Source: Helicobacter suis HS1 (lineage in GTDB: Bacteria; Campylobacterota; Campylobacteria; Campylobacterales; Helicobacteraceae). Taken from it: DNA of 64,000 nt. The DNA lies in contig NZ_AP026769.1 in NCBI RefSeq assembly GCF_026000295.1, positions 930,001 through 994,000 of the forward strand, in the 5' to 3' direction. Under the pieces are notes generated by a model. That model was not told where the DNA came from and made no database searches. It saw only the letters and a program-made list of their open reading frames with translations. The number at the start of each line of letters is the position of its first letter. Position 1 is the stretch's first letter. Below are positions 7,419 through 16,873 of this stretch, piece by piece. Position numbers and translations under genes: made by a program.

Positions 7419-10284
7419 TCTAAGAAATGGAATCTATATCTCCTCCATACATATCGGACAGATCAAGCTAGAGCGATTGTATCTAAAACTAGATAACAAG
7501 TTTTTGCTAGACATTGGCATGTTAGATATTGCAGCACTCATTAAGCCTAAAGCCCAAAGAAAAACCCCCAGTGTAGAAGAAATTGTACAAGGCATTAGAT
7601 ACGGGATATGGACACTAGATTATTTTAAGCGTTTATCCATTCAAAAGATTTATATCAACCCCACCACTACCGCCCGTATCTTCTTTGATGGTCACCAATA
7701 TGAAGTCTCTTTTCCGGGCATTGAGGGTAAATTTTACCTAGAGGAGCGCCAAAAAATCTATTTAAAAATTTTACAACTAGATCTAGCGCCTTATTTACGA
7801 ATTGCAGGGAATGCAGATTATAGTAGCCAAACCAAACAACTTACCTTTAATTTGCAACTCTCGCCTCTTGATCACCCTTCTCTTAGAAAATCTAATTTAA
7901 AGTTTTTCATGCAAGGTTTAACAGATTTTAAAACCCTAGCGCTTAAATGCAATAGCAACGCCATTAGCCACTTAGATTTTTTAAAGCCCTATATACCCGC
8001 TGCCCATAAAGTTTTACGCACTTGGCTATTTGATAATATCAGATTTTCTAGCTTTAAAATTGAGGATGCCAAACTTTCTCTCAATCTTAAAGATAAACAC
8101 CTACTAAACACCCTATTAGCACAATTAAGTGCCCAAGCCATAGTTCAAAACGCGCGCGTTTCATTCCACGAAAATCTCCCGCCTATTCTCTCTTCTAAAG
8201 TTTTGCTTGATTTTAAAGATCAAGTCTTAATGATCACGCCTGAGTACGCAACTTATGAAAACATGGCTTTAGAAGGCTCGCATGTTAACATTAGCCATTT
8301 TGGAAGCGCCTCTAAAATAGTGGCCAGTATTAAAATCGCCCCTAGAGCTTCTTATCCTCATGTAGAGCGTTTGCTTAAAGCTTATAAAATTCTTTTACCC
8401 CTAAAAAACATGAAATCCTTAATTGGTGCAGATTTATTACTCACACTGCAACTTGTGCCCCATGCCCACCCCTTAATTTTTATACAAGGTAGTGTTGGTG
8501 TAGGGGAGGGGGATTTTTTACTCTATGGCGTACCTCTCTTTAGTCAGTCTGCTAACATCTTTTTGGATATTAGTCCGGAAGGCAAAACTGTTTATATCAA
8601 CACACAACACACCCGCTACCACAACATGGCCGATATAGATGCGCGTTTAACTTTAGATTTCAAGCACAAACTATTAACCAGTAGCGCCACTATCCATAAA
8701 ATCCAGATCAACACCAATAGCAAGATTAACATGCGCGTCTTTAGCCCTTATAGAACCACTATTAATACCCACGCTCCCTCTTTACGCCTAGATATTTTAC
8801 CCGATCTCATCGCTCAAGGGCAATCCTCACAGGCCTTTCAAGATAAAATCCGCCAAACAATCAAAGCCCAAAGCCAAGAAACATTTACTAAAGATGCAAT
8901 CTATGCCAATCAAGATAACTTGCCAAGCCTGAGTTTTAATCTAGATTTTTCTAAAGAGCATAAAACGACATTTAGAATTGGTGAGTTAGGGATTGAGGGG
9001 GAGATGGGTAAGATTTATAGTTTGCGTGTTAAAAATCTAGCCAAACTCATTCCTATTTCTCCACTAGCGCGCTATTTTGCCCTCAAAAAAGGATCGCTTA
9101 AAATCAGTACTAAAGATTTTCACAATTTCCAATTTTTTGGCATAAATTTAAATATTGATTTGCCCTTATACTACCATGATGGCCGTCTCATTAATTCCTT
9201 TTCTCTATTAGGCACTTTTAGAAAAGATAGCGCGGAGATATTTAGCCCTGACGGTGCTTTTATGGCTAAAATTCAAGGAGGTGAAAAGATTGTTTTTATC
9301 AATGATATTAACTTTAATGTAGATGAGTTTTTAAACTCTAAAATACCTATTATCCAAGAATTACTTGCTCCAAGCAAACACAAACCCACCAAAGAACAAA
9401 TCAGAGCCGAGAAAATTTTTATCCGCGCTAAACAGCATTATGAGAAAATACATAATATTCTCCCAACCGCCACTATTATCAATGCCACTAACACAGTGCT
9501 AACTTTTAAATCCTTACCTCTAGCCTTAGAGAATTTGCGTTTAATGATTAGAGACGGGCAGGTTAGCATAGATGGCAGTTACCAACGGGCTATGCTCAAT
9601 CTTGATATGATCCATGGCAATATCACACTAAAGGCTAGTAATTTTAGCGGGGATTATCTCAACATGGCGCTACAAAGCATCACTTCCAAAGATATTATAC
9701 AAGGGGGGTTATATAATCTTGTTGGGGGCTATAAGGATCGCGTGTTTAATGGAGAATTGCGGCTACAAAACACCACCATTAAAAATCTTAAAGTCTTGCA
9801 AAAGACGGTGAATGTGATTAACACCATTCCCTCTTTGCTTGCATTTAGAGACCCGCGTTTAAGCGCTAATGGTTATGAAATTGCTAAGGGGAAAATTATT
9901 TTTGGTATCAATGCGGGCTATATTGGTTTTGAGCATATAGACCTTATAGGTACAACCCTAGATGTAGATGGCAGTGGGATTTTAGAATTATCAAACCGCA
10001 AACTTGACATGTCTTTAAATCTTTCTACAATTAAAGGTTTTGCAAATGTGATTAATAAAATCCCTATCCTGAATTACCTTATTCTAGGTAAAAATAGGAA
10101 GATCTCTACCCATGTCAATTTAAGCGGAAATTTGGATAATCTGAATGCAAAAATTACCTTAGGTAAAGATATTGTCCGTGCTCCCTTTAAAATTTTACGG
10201 CGTATTTTTGCGCCTATAGATATTATCATTAGTGAAATCAAAAAAGGAATGAGAAATGAATCTCCTAGAGTGCCAAAAAAATAA
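7333..10284 (+). CDS. large AsmA/YhdP-like (DUF3971) envelope protein, 983 aa
   Basis: This is a very long protein with one N-terminal membrane anchor (about residues 12-31) and then more than 900 residues of beta-rich, low-complexity sequence. The C-terminal part has the AsmA-like signature: INTIPSLLAFRDP, KGKIIFGINAGYIGF, SGILELSNRKLDMSLNL and a KIPILNYLILGKNRK stretch. AsmA/YhdP/TamB-type proteins span the periplasm and are implicated in moving phospholipid to the outer membrane, so a lipid bridge is inferred. It corresponds to HP0586 in H. pylori gene order. No clear Shine-Dalgarno precedes its ATG, which lies one base from a possible mltG start on the other strand. Confidence 0.8.
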   Translation: MIKIISGRVLRPFFSLIFVFVLLLITYITLRNGIYISSIHIGQIKLERLYLKLDNKFLLDIGMLDIAALIKPKAQRKTPSVEEIVQGIRYGIWTLDYFKRLSIQKIYINPTTTARIFFDGHQYEVSFPGIEGKFYLEERQKIYLKILQLDLAPYLRIAGNADYSSQTKQLTFNLQLSPLDHPSLRKSNLKFFMQGLTDFKTLALKCNSNAISHLDFLKPYIPAAHKVLRTWLFDNIRFSSFKIEDAKLSLNLKDKHLLNTLLAQLSAQAIVQNARVSFHENLPPILSSKVLLDFKDQVLMITPEYATYENMALEGSHVNISHFGSASKIVASIKIAPRASYPHVERLLKAYKILLPLKNMKSLIGADLLLTLQLVPHAHPLIFIQGSVGVGEGDFLLYGVPLFSQSANIFLDISPEGKTVYINTQHTRYHNMADIDARLTLDFKHKLLTSSATIHKIQINTNSKINMRVFSPYRTTINTHAPSLRLDILPDLIAQGQSSQAFQDKIRQTIKAQSQETFTKDAIYANQDNLPSLSFNLDFSKEHKTTFRIGELGIEGEMGKIYSLRVKNLAKLIPISPLARYFALKKGSLKISTKDFHNFQFFGINLNIDLPLYYHDGRLINSFSLLGTFRKDSAEIFSPDGAFMAKIQGGEKIVFINDINFNVDEFLNSKIPIIQELLAPSKHKPTKEQIRAEKIFIRAKQHYEKIHNILPTATIINATNTVLTFKSLPLALENLRLMIRDGQVSIDGSYQRAMLNLDMIHGNITLKASNFSGDYLNMALQSITSKDIIQGGLYNLVGGYKDRVFNGELRLQNTTIKNLKVLQKTVNVINTIPSLLAFRDPRLSANGYEIAKGKIIFGINAGYIGFEHIDLIGTTLDVDGSGILELSNRKLDMSLNLSTIKGFANVINKIPILNYLILGKNRKISTHVNLSGNLDNLNAKITLGKDIVRAPFKILRRIFAPIDIIISEIKKGMRNESPRVPKK

Positions 10285-10483
10285 GCGCTATAGGATTGTA
10301 GGAATCACCACTCAAGACTTCCAACTAAAGAACCGCTTTTTATCTTTTGGGATTATTGTAGGGGAGGAGATAACCCTTTTGCAACACTCCATTAGAAAAG
10401 CCACCTTTAGTATTGAAATTGGGCATGCACAAATTGCCTTGCGCGCCCATGAAGCCCAGTGTGTTTTGGTTAACCCCTTATGA
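10256..10483 (+). CDS. FeoA-domain protein
   Basis: This 75-residue protein has the FeoA/SH3-like core: YRIVGITTQDFQLKNRFLSFGIIVGEEI, then a basic TLLQHSIRKATFSIEIG and a final VLVNPL strand. FeoA domains assist the ferrous iron transporter FeoB or occur in iron regulators. No feoB is nearby, so the partner is unknown. The gene starts 29 bp inside the preceding AsmA-like gene and its end overlaps nth by 4 bp, giving a tightly coupled operon. Confidence 0.75.
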   Translation: MNLLECQKNKRYRIVGITTQDFQLKNRFLSFGIIVGEEITLLQHSIRKATFSIEIGHAQIALRAHEAQCVLVNPL

Positions 10484-11106
10484 AAGCAATGATCATTAAA
10501 ACCTTACTTTTAGAGCACTTCAAACAGCCCACAACAGAACTTATTTATCAAAACCCTTATGAATTACTAGTAGCTGTACTGCTTTCTGCACAATGCACAG
10601 ATAAACGAGTCAATGCCACAACCCCTGCTTTTTTTAAGGCCTATCCAGATGTGATGAGTTTAGCTAACGCCTCTTTTGAAGATGTGTATCAATGCATTAA
10701 AAGCATTTCTTATCCCAATAGCAAGGCTAAACATTTAATACAAATGGCACAACAGATTTTACAAAATTTCAATGGGCAAATCCCAAGAAGCCAAAAAGAG
10801 CTAAAAACCCTAGCAGGTATTGGCCAAAAAAGCGCAAATGTGGTATTATCTGTGGCTTTTAATCAAAATGTACTAGCCGTTGATACCCATGTTTTTAGAG
10901 TATCGCATCGTTTGGGTTTAACTAAGGCTAAAAATACTTTGCAAACGGAGGCTGATTTGAGCGCTCTATTTAAAGAGGATTTAGGTGCACTCCACCATGC
11001 CATGATTTTATTTGGGCGCAGAATTTGTAAAGCCATTAAACCCCAATGTTCTATTTGTTTTTTGCAGGAATTTTGTTCAAACAAAGCTAATTTCAAACCC
11101 CGTTAA
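10480..11106 (+). CDS. nth: endonuclease III, DNA glycosylase/AP lyase
   Basis: Nth removes oxidised pyrimidines and nicks the abasic site in base-excision repair. The helix-hairpin-helix LAGIGQKSANVVLSVAF contains the catalytic Lys. VDTHVFRVSHRLG contains the catalytic Asp. The C-terminal 4Fe-4S loop has the right C-X6-C-X2-C-X5-C spacing (CKAIKPQC, SIC, FLQEFC). At 208 residues it is the usual size. Two Met codons at the start (residues 1 and 4) leave a small uncertainty. Confidence 0.95.
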   Translation: MKAMIIKTLLLEHFKQPTTELIYQNPYELLVAVLLSAQCTDKRVNATTPAFFKAYPDVMSLANASFEDVYQCIKSISYPNSKAKHLIQMAQQILQNFNGQIPRSQKELKTLAGIGQKSANVVLSVAFNQNVLAVDTHVFRVSHRLGLTKAKNTLQTEADLSALFKEDLGALHHAMILFGRRICKAIKPQCSICFLQEFCSNKANFKPR

Positions 11107-11129
11107 ACCCTTAATTAGGTAATTGCTGG

Positions 11130-11135
11130 TATGAT
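11130..11135 (+). promoter_or_regulatory. -10 element (TATGAT) upstream of fliN
   Basis: TATGAT lies in the 70-bp gap between nth and fliN, about 40 bp before the start codon and downstream of a TG dinucleotide. Helicobacter housekeeping promoters are recognised mainly by their -10 box. Confidence 0.5.
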
Positions 11136-11176
11136 ATTCCATTTTAAATGGTTATCTCTAAGAAAGGTAAAATTGT

Positions 11177-11611
11177 ATGGATAGCCAAAACAACAATAAT
11201 AACAATGGTAATAATAAAGATGGGGTGAATATCCAGTCTAACCCTACGCTGGCAACTTTGACACCGGTTAACCCTAGGCTTAAAAAGCAACCCACTCTCA
11301 ACCCTAGAGAGTTAGAGCTGACAACTTATTTAGAAGAGTTGATCAATGATTATAAGGGATTATTAGACATGGAAATTACTTTCATGGCCGAACTTGGTTC
11401 TACTTTTATTCCTTTAAGGGAAGTGTTGCGTTTTGAAAGAGGATCGGTGATTGATTTGCAAAAACCTGCAGGAGAGAGTGTGGATACTTTTGTTAATGGG
11501 CGCGTTATTGGTAAGGGAGAGGTTATGGTGTATGAGAAAAATTTAGCAATCCGCTTAAATGAAGTGTTAGACTCCAATGCTATTGTTTACTACATCGCTA
11601 AGGACTTATAG
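11177..11611 (+). CDS. fliN: flagellar motor switch/C-ring protein FliN
   Basis: FliN sits at the base of the C-ring and takes part in switching and in docking the export apparatus. The N-terminal 40 residues are an Asn-rich linker (NNNNNGNNKDG). The C-terminal SpoA domain is clear: FERGSVIDLQKPAGESVDTF, then NGRVIGKGEVMVYEKNLAIRL. At 144 residues it is a little longer than typical because of the Asn-rich start. fliO follows 8 bp after the stop, so the two are co-transcribed. Confidence 0.92.
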   Translation: MDSQNNNNNNGNNKDGVNIQSNPTLATLTPVNPRLKKQPTLNPRELELTTYLEELINDYKGLLDMEITFMAELGSTFIPLREVLRFERGSVIDLQKPAGESVDTFVNGRVIGKGEVMVYEKNLAIRLNEVLDSNAIVYYIAKDL

Positions 11612-11619
11612 AAGCGATA

Positions 11620-12426
11620 ATGATCAAAGCGCGCTATTTTTTTGTATGGGTGTTTGTATGCGTAAGCATCGTTGCTAATCCCATTGCTGCAAATCTTAAT
11701 AAACTAGAGCAACTCCAAATTATCCCCACACCAACCGATCAAAAAGGCGTGGCCATCAATCTACTTTTTAGTAAGCCTCTTAGCCAGATTCCAAAAATTT
11801 CTCCTATGCAAGTGATCACCCTACAAAACATGGATTCTTTTGCCCCTAGATTAGAACATTTTAGCGCCTCCGTTCTTACAGAGCTAGCCATTTATCACCA
11901 AAATAACACCCTTTTTATTGTGCCAAAGAGTACCACTCTTTTCCATGTTAGAGCTAAACTTTCGCAGGATAAACGCTATTTGCGCCTAGAATTTGTCCCT
12001 CTTTTATCTGAACTCACCGATGTAGCGCAAAAATCTCAAGAGCAAACCGCCCCAGCCCCTAAAAATGCGTCGCTTAAAGATTTTGAATGGGATTATTTGT
12101 GGAAAGTAGGGATTGTGATTGGTGCTTTATTGGTGTTATTATGGATACTTAAACGCAAAAGTACCCAAAAGTTTCTCTTCCCAAAAGTAGGTCTTGAACC
12201 AAGTGTAACTTTTATAAAACCTCTAGATGCCACCCATAAACTCGTTACTATTGAAGTACGCAACCAGCTATACTTGATTTTATTAAACTCTAACCAAAGC
12301 CTTATTTTAGATAAGATCACGCTAGATTTCCCCAAAAAAGACCCCACATTACTTAAAAAAGAAACCCTTATGGAAGAAACAAAACAGCGTATTAGAGAAT
12401 CTAAGTTGAAAAGTTCCTATGTCTAG
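11620..12426 (+). CDS. fliO: flagellar export protein FliO-like (HP0583 type)
   Basis: The protein has an N-terminal signal peptide or membrane segment (FFVWVFVCVSIVANPIAA), a periplasmic domain of about 130 residues, a central membrane helix (about residues 163-178, VGIVIGALLVLLWIL), and a cytoplasmic FliO-like domain (HKLVTIEVRNQLYLILLNSNQSLILDKI). FliO stabilises the FliP core of the flagellar secretion gate. I link it to FliO because the position next to fliN matches HP0583, which was identified as the H. pylori FliO. The domain is divergent, so the name is an inference from topology and context. Confidence 0.7.
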   Translation: MIKARYFFVWVFVCVSIVANPIAANLNKLEQLQIIPTPTDQKGVAINLLFSKPLSQIPKISPMQVITLQNMDSFAPRLEHFSASVLTELAIYHQNNTLFIVPKSTTLFHVRAKLSQDKRYLRLEFVPLLSELTDVAQKSQEQTAPAPKNASLKDFEWDYLWKVGIVIGALLVLLWILKRKSTQKFLFPKVGLEPSVTFIKPLDATHKLVTIEVRNQLYLILLNSNQSLILDKITLDFPKKDPTLLKKETLMEETKQRIRESKLKSSYV

Positions 12427-13367
12427 GTCTGTTAGAGCACTAGACAGAGACTTTATAGATAGACGCTCTGATCGTAATTTCTATATCTCTTTATTTATTT
12501 CATGCTTACTCCACTTACTCCTCTGGTGGTTAGTAGAGTACAGTCATCAATTTTTTCACCAACCTAAACTTGTTAAGCTCAACCCTAGCAATTTATTAGT
12601 GCTCAAACGCGGGCGTGGAATCCACCCCATTTAAGCAATTTACACAATTATGATAACTCCATTGTACTTTTTAATGCCAACCACACCCTCTATTTACTCT
12701 ACAATGAACCTCTTAAGAATAGCAATAATCTCCTCCTGTAGCACAGCCAAAACCTCAACCAAGATCCAAACCCCAAAGAGTGGTTGAGCGCAAAAGACAC
12801 AGAGCCAACCCACATAAAAGTACTCGAGTGGCTAGCAGAGAGAGCCATCATAAGGCTTTGCGCAGAGAGCAAAGAGAAGAGCCTAAGAAAACAACCCAGC
12901 AAAAGACTGATGATTTTAACCCCAATAGCCTATCGTTTTTGCCCTCAGAGCAAAATTCAGCCGCGCCACCCCCAACCCCTAGTGAGCGCAGTTATGAAAA
13001 TGATAAAGGCATGGATAGCCAAACCCGTAAAGATATTGACGAGCTTTATGGGGAGGAATTTGGGGATTTAGGGACGGCTGAAAAGGATTTTATTAAGAGT
13101 AATTTAAGTGAGATCGGGCGCATCACCCAAAAATACCTAGAATACCCCAGTGCTGCCGGATATTTAGGGCAAGACGGTGTAGATGCGGTGGAATTTTATC
13201 TCCACCCTAATGGCGATATTACCGGGCTTAAGATCATCGAACCCTCCGGTTATAAACTTTTAGATGATAATACGCTTAAAACTATCACCATTGCCTATAA
13301 AGACTACCCGCGCCCAAGAACTACAACTCTAATCCGTATTCGTGTACGCTATTTTATTTACCGCTAA
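12419..13367 (+). pseudogene. tonB: TonB-like energy transducer, broken by a 116-bp copied patch
   Basis: The N-terminal piece (12419-12614) encodes a short cytoplasmic segment and a membrane anchor (ISLFISCLLHLLLWWLV). After the patch another frame gives the proline-rich spacer (PPVAQPKPQPRSKP), a basic region, and a full TonB C-terminal domain (LEYPSAAGYLGQDGVDAVEF to the end at 13367). TonB couples proton motive force to outer-membrane receptors. The two parts are in frames that differ by one and the patch contains stops, so no full protein can be made as written. The patch may be an assembly error, in which case the gene is intact in the organism. Confidence 0.85.
12615..12730 (+). repeat. 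patch A: 116-bp perfect copy of 15143-15258 inside tonB
   Basis: All 116 bases match the downstream sialidase-like gene in the same orientation at a displacement of 2528 bp. Identity stops abruptly on both sides and the flanks are unrelated. No IS, inverted repeat or target duplication is seen. Confidence 0.95.
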
Positions 13368-14386
13368 TGGATAAAATCACCCTACAAGACCCCCTAGACA
13401 TGCACTTACACCTAAGAGAGGGTGCATTACTCAAAGCCATTTTGCCCTTTAGCGCTCGCCCCTTTAGTACAGCAGTAGTCATGCCTAATTTGACTATCCC
13501 CATTACTACCACCAAACAAGCCCTAGATTACAAAGCAGAAATTGAAAGTCTAAGCGCGCATTTTAAACCCCTGGTAGCCCTTTATTTGCATGAAAAACTC
13601 AGTAGCCAAGAATTAGAACAAGCTAAAGCCGCCGGGTTATTTTTACTCAAACTCTACCCTAAAAATGCCACCACTAACTCAGATCAAGGTGTAGACAATA
13701 TTTTAAGCCCACAAATGCTTAAGATTTTAGAAATAGCCCAAAATCTAGGTTTTATCCTTTGTATCCACGCTGAAGATCATGGCTTTGTGCTAGATAGAGA
13801 ATATAATTTCCACCCTATTTTAACCACCCTAGCCCAAGAATTTCCCCGTCTAAAAATCATCATAGAACACATAAGCGATACGCGCAGTATCTCCCTTTTA
13901 GAACGCTACCCTAATTTATACGCAACCCTCACCCTACATCACATCGCGCTTAATTTAGATCATCTAGCCGGAGGCGCGCTAAATCCTCATCTCTTTTGTA
14001 AACCTCTTTTAAAAACCCCTAAAGATCAGCAAGCACTTTTAAATTTAGCCCTCAATGCACACCCTAAAGTAGCCTTTGGTTCTGACAGCGCGCCTCATCT
14101 AATCGCTTATAAACACACCCACACCTGTAGTGCGGGTATTTTTAGCGCACCTTTGCTTTTAAGCGCGCTGTGTTCTCTTTTTGAAAAACACAATGCCCTA
14201 GATAAACTCCAAAGCTTTATTAGCCAAAATGCCATGCGCATTTATGCACTTAAAGATATTCCCCATAAAACTATCACTCTGATTAAAAAACCCCCAAATC
14301 CACCCAAACTTCCCGACGGGTTATATATGCCACAGATTTTTCCCCTTCATTGGAGTGTAGATGCGATCTGTTCTCATCTACTCTAG
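13367..14386 (+). CDS. pyrC: dihydroorotase
   Basis: Dihydroorotase closes the pyrimidine ring (carbamoyl-aspartate to dihydroorotate). The metal-binding DMHLHLREG motif is at residues 11-19. LLKLYPKNATTN, CIHAED, IIEHISD and the C-terminal VAFGSDSAPH complete the metallohydrolase site. The position corresponding to the carboxylated Lys appears as FLLKLYP. It is full length at 339 residues. The start overlaps the tonB stop by 1 bp, and a signal-peptide start for the next gene lies inside the pyrC end. Confidence 0.93.
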   Translation: MDKITLQDPLDMHLHLREGALLKAILPFSARPFSTAVVMPNLTIPITTTKQALDYKAEIESLSAHFKPLVALYLHEKLSSQELEQAKAAGLFLLKLYPKNATTNSDQGVDNILSPQMLKILEIAQNLGFILCIHAEDHGFVLDREYNFHPILTTLAQEFPRLKIIIEHISDTRSISLLERYPNLYATLTLHHIALNLDHLAGGALNPHLFCKPLLKTPKDQQALLNLALNAHPKVAFGSDSAPHLIAYKHTHTCSAGIFSAPLLLSALCSLFEKHNALDKLQSFISQNAMRIYALKDIPHKTITLIKKPPNPPKLPDGLYMPQIFPLHWSVDAICSHLL

Positions 14387-14449
14387 CTTATTGATTTTAC
14401 TTTTTCTAGGTTTCACTCTTAAAGCCCCCCGCTCTTTTTCTTTTAAAAA

Positions 14450-14496
14450 GACAAAGCCAAGCTTTTAACTTTATGTATTCTAGAGGTTAAAATGCT
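14450..14496 (+). repeat. patch B: 47-bp near-perfect copy of 16978-17024
   Basis: 46 of 47 bases match; the mismatch is at 14489. The displacement is 2528 bp, exactly the same as patch A although the two lie 1.8 kb apart. It introduces stops into the sialidase-like gene. Confidence 0.9.
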
Positions 14497-14498
14497 TG

Positions 14499-14506
14499 CC
14501 CCCCCC
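14499..14506 (+). repeat. C8 tract at the restart of the sialidase-like gene
   Basis: Eight consecutive C lie immediately after patch B and encode the Pro run. The tract could slip and so vary expression of an exported protein. It abuts a doubtful patch edge, so its true length should be checked. Confidence 0.5.
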
Positions 14507-15454
14507 GCCTGTAAAATCTGTGCATTCAGCCACCCTTAGCGCGCTATCCAATGATTATTTATTAGCCGCTTATTTTGGAGGGAGTGCTGAGGGTTTAAGT
14601 GATGTTAAAATCTATGCCAATCTTTACTCTATTAAAACGCAAACTTGGCAAAAGGCCTTTGCTTTACTCTCTGCGCCAGAATTAAGTAGGCTTGCTAATG
14701 CCTATGTGAAGGCATTAGGTAACCCGGTTTTATTCACGCAGCATGACCGCCTCTATTTGTTTGTGGTGGGTGTGAGCCTTGGAGGATGGGCTACCTCTAG
14801 GATTTATATGCTAGTCTCTAATATAACCCCTCCCTTTCATTTTTCACTCTTACAAATCCTTCCTTTGAGCCCATTTCTTAATATCAGCCATTTAGTGCGT
14901 ACCGCTGTTTTGCCCACCACTGATGGGGGTTTTCTTCTGCCTAGTTATCATGAATTAGCCCATAAATTCCCATTACTATTAAAATTTGATACACAAGATC
15001 GTTTAGAGTTTCTAATCAAGCCTAATACACTTAAACAACAATTACAGCCCACCCTAGCCCCCTATAAAGCCTGTGCGCTCATGGCATTGCGTAGTTATAA
15101 AACACAACAATTTTATACCCAAACCTGTAAAACCCCCTTGCAGTGGAATCCACCCCATTTAAGCAATTTACACAATTATGATAACTCCATTGTACTTTTT
15201 AATGCCAACCACACCCTCTATTTACTCTACAATGAACCTCTTAAGAATAGCAATAATCCCCGTAGTGCTCTTTATTTAGCCAAATTTAAAGATGGATACT
15301 TTAGCCCGCTAACAATTTTAGATAGCAGTTTAAAGGGTGAAGTGAGTTACCCGGCTGTTTTAAATTTTAATAACCAAATCCATGTGCTTTATACCAAAGA
15401 GCGTAAAGCCATTATGCATCTTTCTTTTAATCTAGGTTATTTAAAACAATTTTA

Positions 15455-15988
15455 ATGGGTGATGCGGCGTATTTATTTGCCTGTGCTTTGGCTATTTGTG
15501 TGTGGGTGTGCTCTAAAAGGTATGCACTAATTAAAGCGTCTCTTGTCTTTTTAGGTTTACAAATTCCCCTTAAAGGTTTAACTCTTAGCATGCTCTGTGT
15601 GGGGCTTTTTGGACCTGTGAGCCTGCTTAGCTTAGGATTATGCACGCATGCATTGCTAAATTACTACACCCATCAAGAAATTTTACCCCTAAAAGCGGCG
15701 TGGTTTTTAACCCTTTTTGAGGGTTTTATTTTTATAGACACTTTAGGATTTTTGCCCTTTAGTCTGATCTATGCTCCTTATAAGATTACGCTAATTAGCC
15801 TATGCCTGTTCTCTTTATGCGCATTTATTCTTTATAAACCTTTAGGCATGCTTTTTTTGGGTGTATTAGCCTTATTGCTCCTAGATCGTCTATGTTCTTT
15901 ACATTTTCCTGTACTCTATGTGGCTTTTATGGATATTTATTTGTGGATCGTGGCTTTGGTAAGGATATTGGTGGCCTTTATTAAGTGA
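15455..15988 (+). CDS. polytopic inner-membrane protein, 177 aa (function unknown)
   Basis: The sequence is almost entirely hydrophobic, with about five or six membrane helices (for example YLFACALAICVWV, LSMLCVGLFGPVSLLSLGLC, ITLISLCLFSLCAFILY, MLFLGVLALLLLDRL). No enzymatic motif is visible. The ATG overlaps the stop of the sialidase-like gene by one base, so they form an operon. The position corresponds to the HP0579/HP0578 area of H. pylori. It might be a channel or a partner of the exported upstream protein, but nothing in the sequence decides this. Confidence 0.7.
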   Translation: MGDAAYLFACALAICVWVCSKRYALIKASLVFLGLQIPLKGLTLSMLCVGLFGPVSLLSLGLCTHALLNYYTHQEILPLKAAWFLTLFEGFIFIDTLGFLPFSLIYAPYKITLISLCLFSLCAFILYKPLGMLFLGVLALLLLDRLCSLHFPVLYVAFMDIYLWIVALVRILVAFIK

Positions 15989-16714
15989 TTAGCCAAATTT
16001 TGCATAATGAAAGATATAAAGCTAAAAGATCTGGAAAATATTAAGCGAGTACAAAATCCAATTTAAGTTTTGCCTTCTAGTACTCAAAACTAGTAATTGC
16101 TAAAGTTAATAGCTTTCTTTCTTTAGAATAGACGCCCAACTCTAGCAATTAGAATACAAAACCTTAGAAATGTACGCACGGTATCGCTGCAATTATTGCA
16201 CTTTTGATAAATTTCATGCAAAGATAAAACATAAGAGTAAATAAACTTGATGCTTACTTTTTAGAGGGGCGGATTTTACACACCCACTAAAGGATAAGGA
16301 ATTTAAATACATCATTTCGCGCTACTTTTAGGGTGCGATTTTCCTATTGTACACCTGCTGTTTAGATCGATTTTTGAGGGCGATACAGGGTGTTTATAAG
16401 GCCTAAAGCGCTTTGTTCTGATTAACCTATACAGTTGGGGCACAATCTTAGAGGCCTTTAACGCGATTTGCTAAACCGCTCTTTGCAAGAGGTTATCAAG
16501 CAGCTAAAGATGTGCATTTAGCTAATTTGATTCAGGCTAAATTATCTAAGTTAGTTAAACCAATTTAGCCGCCACTAGCAGCTATCGTAGTGGTACAAAA
16601 GATCTTTAACCTAGAGCTCTTGTGAGGGGTCGTAGCGCTTAGTAGAGCTCCTCTAACTTTTGTAAGTGCTATGCTAGGGGGGTTTGTGTGGTTTTACTTG
16701 AGCTCTTAACTAGC

Positions 16715-16730
16715 GCCCGCTTAAGCGGGC
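16715..16730. repeat. perfect 16-bp palindrome GCCCGCTTAAGCGGGC
   Basis: A self-complementary GC-rich palindrome with a TTAA centre inside AT-rich non-coding DNA. It could be a hairpin of an IS end or a regulatory site. No T-run follows, so it is unlikely to be an intrinsic terminator. Confidence 0.5.
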
Positions 16731-16825
16731 TGTATCAGGAGAGCTTTTAACTTTTATCGCGCCCGCTCTAGCGACTTATCGTAGTGTGCAAGAGTTCCTA
16801 AATTTGCCAATACCGCTTTAATGGC

Positions 16826-16873
16826 AATAAGACCCTAGAGAAAAGCCAAAGACAATGGTCAAGCTCTAGTGCC
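16826..16873 (+). repeat. patch C: 48-bp perfect copy of 19351-19398 (tnpB 5' part)
   Basis: The copy of the start region of tnpB is exact for 48 bp with unrelated flanks, displaced by 2525 bp in the same orientation. No other part of the IS element is found around it. Confidence 0.9.

Larger units (their letters stand above)
14361..15455 (+). pseudogene. sialidase-like (BNR/Asp-box) secreted protein, HP0580 type, interrupted by a 47-bp patch
   Basis: An ATG at 14361, inside the end of pyrC, opens a signal peptide (MRSVLIYSSLLILLFLGF). The frame then enters a copied patch and hits TAA and TAG. Directly after the patch the same frame resumes (PPPPVKSVHSATLSALSND) and runs to 15455. The body resembles BNR-type exo-sialidase/glycosyl hydrolase propellers: DYLLAAYFGGSAEG, LGNPVLFTQHDRLYLFVVGVS, GGWATSRIYMLV and PSYHELAHKFPLL. 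Because the frame is unchanged across the patch, a length-preserving replacement is likely. If the patch is artefactual the gene encodes an exported protein of about 364 residues. No substrate is known. Confidence 0.75.
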
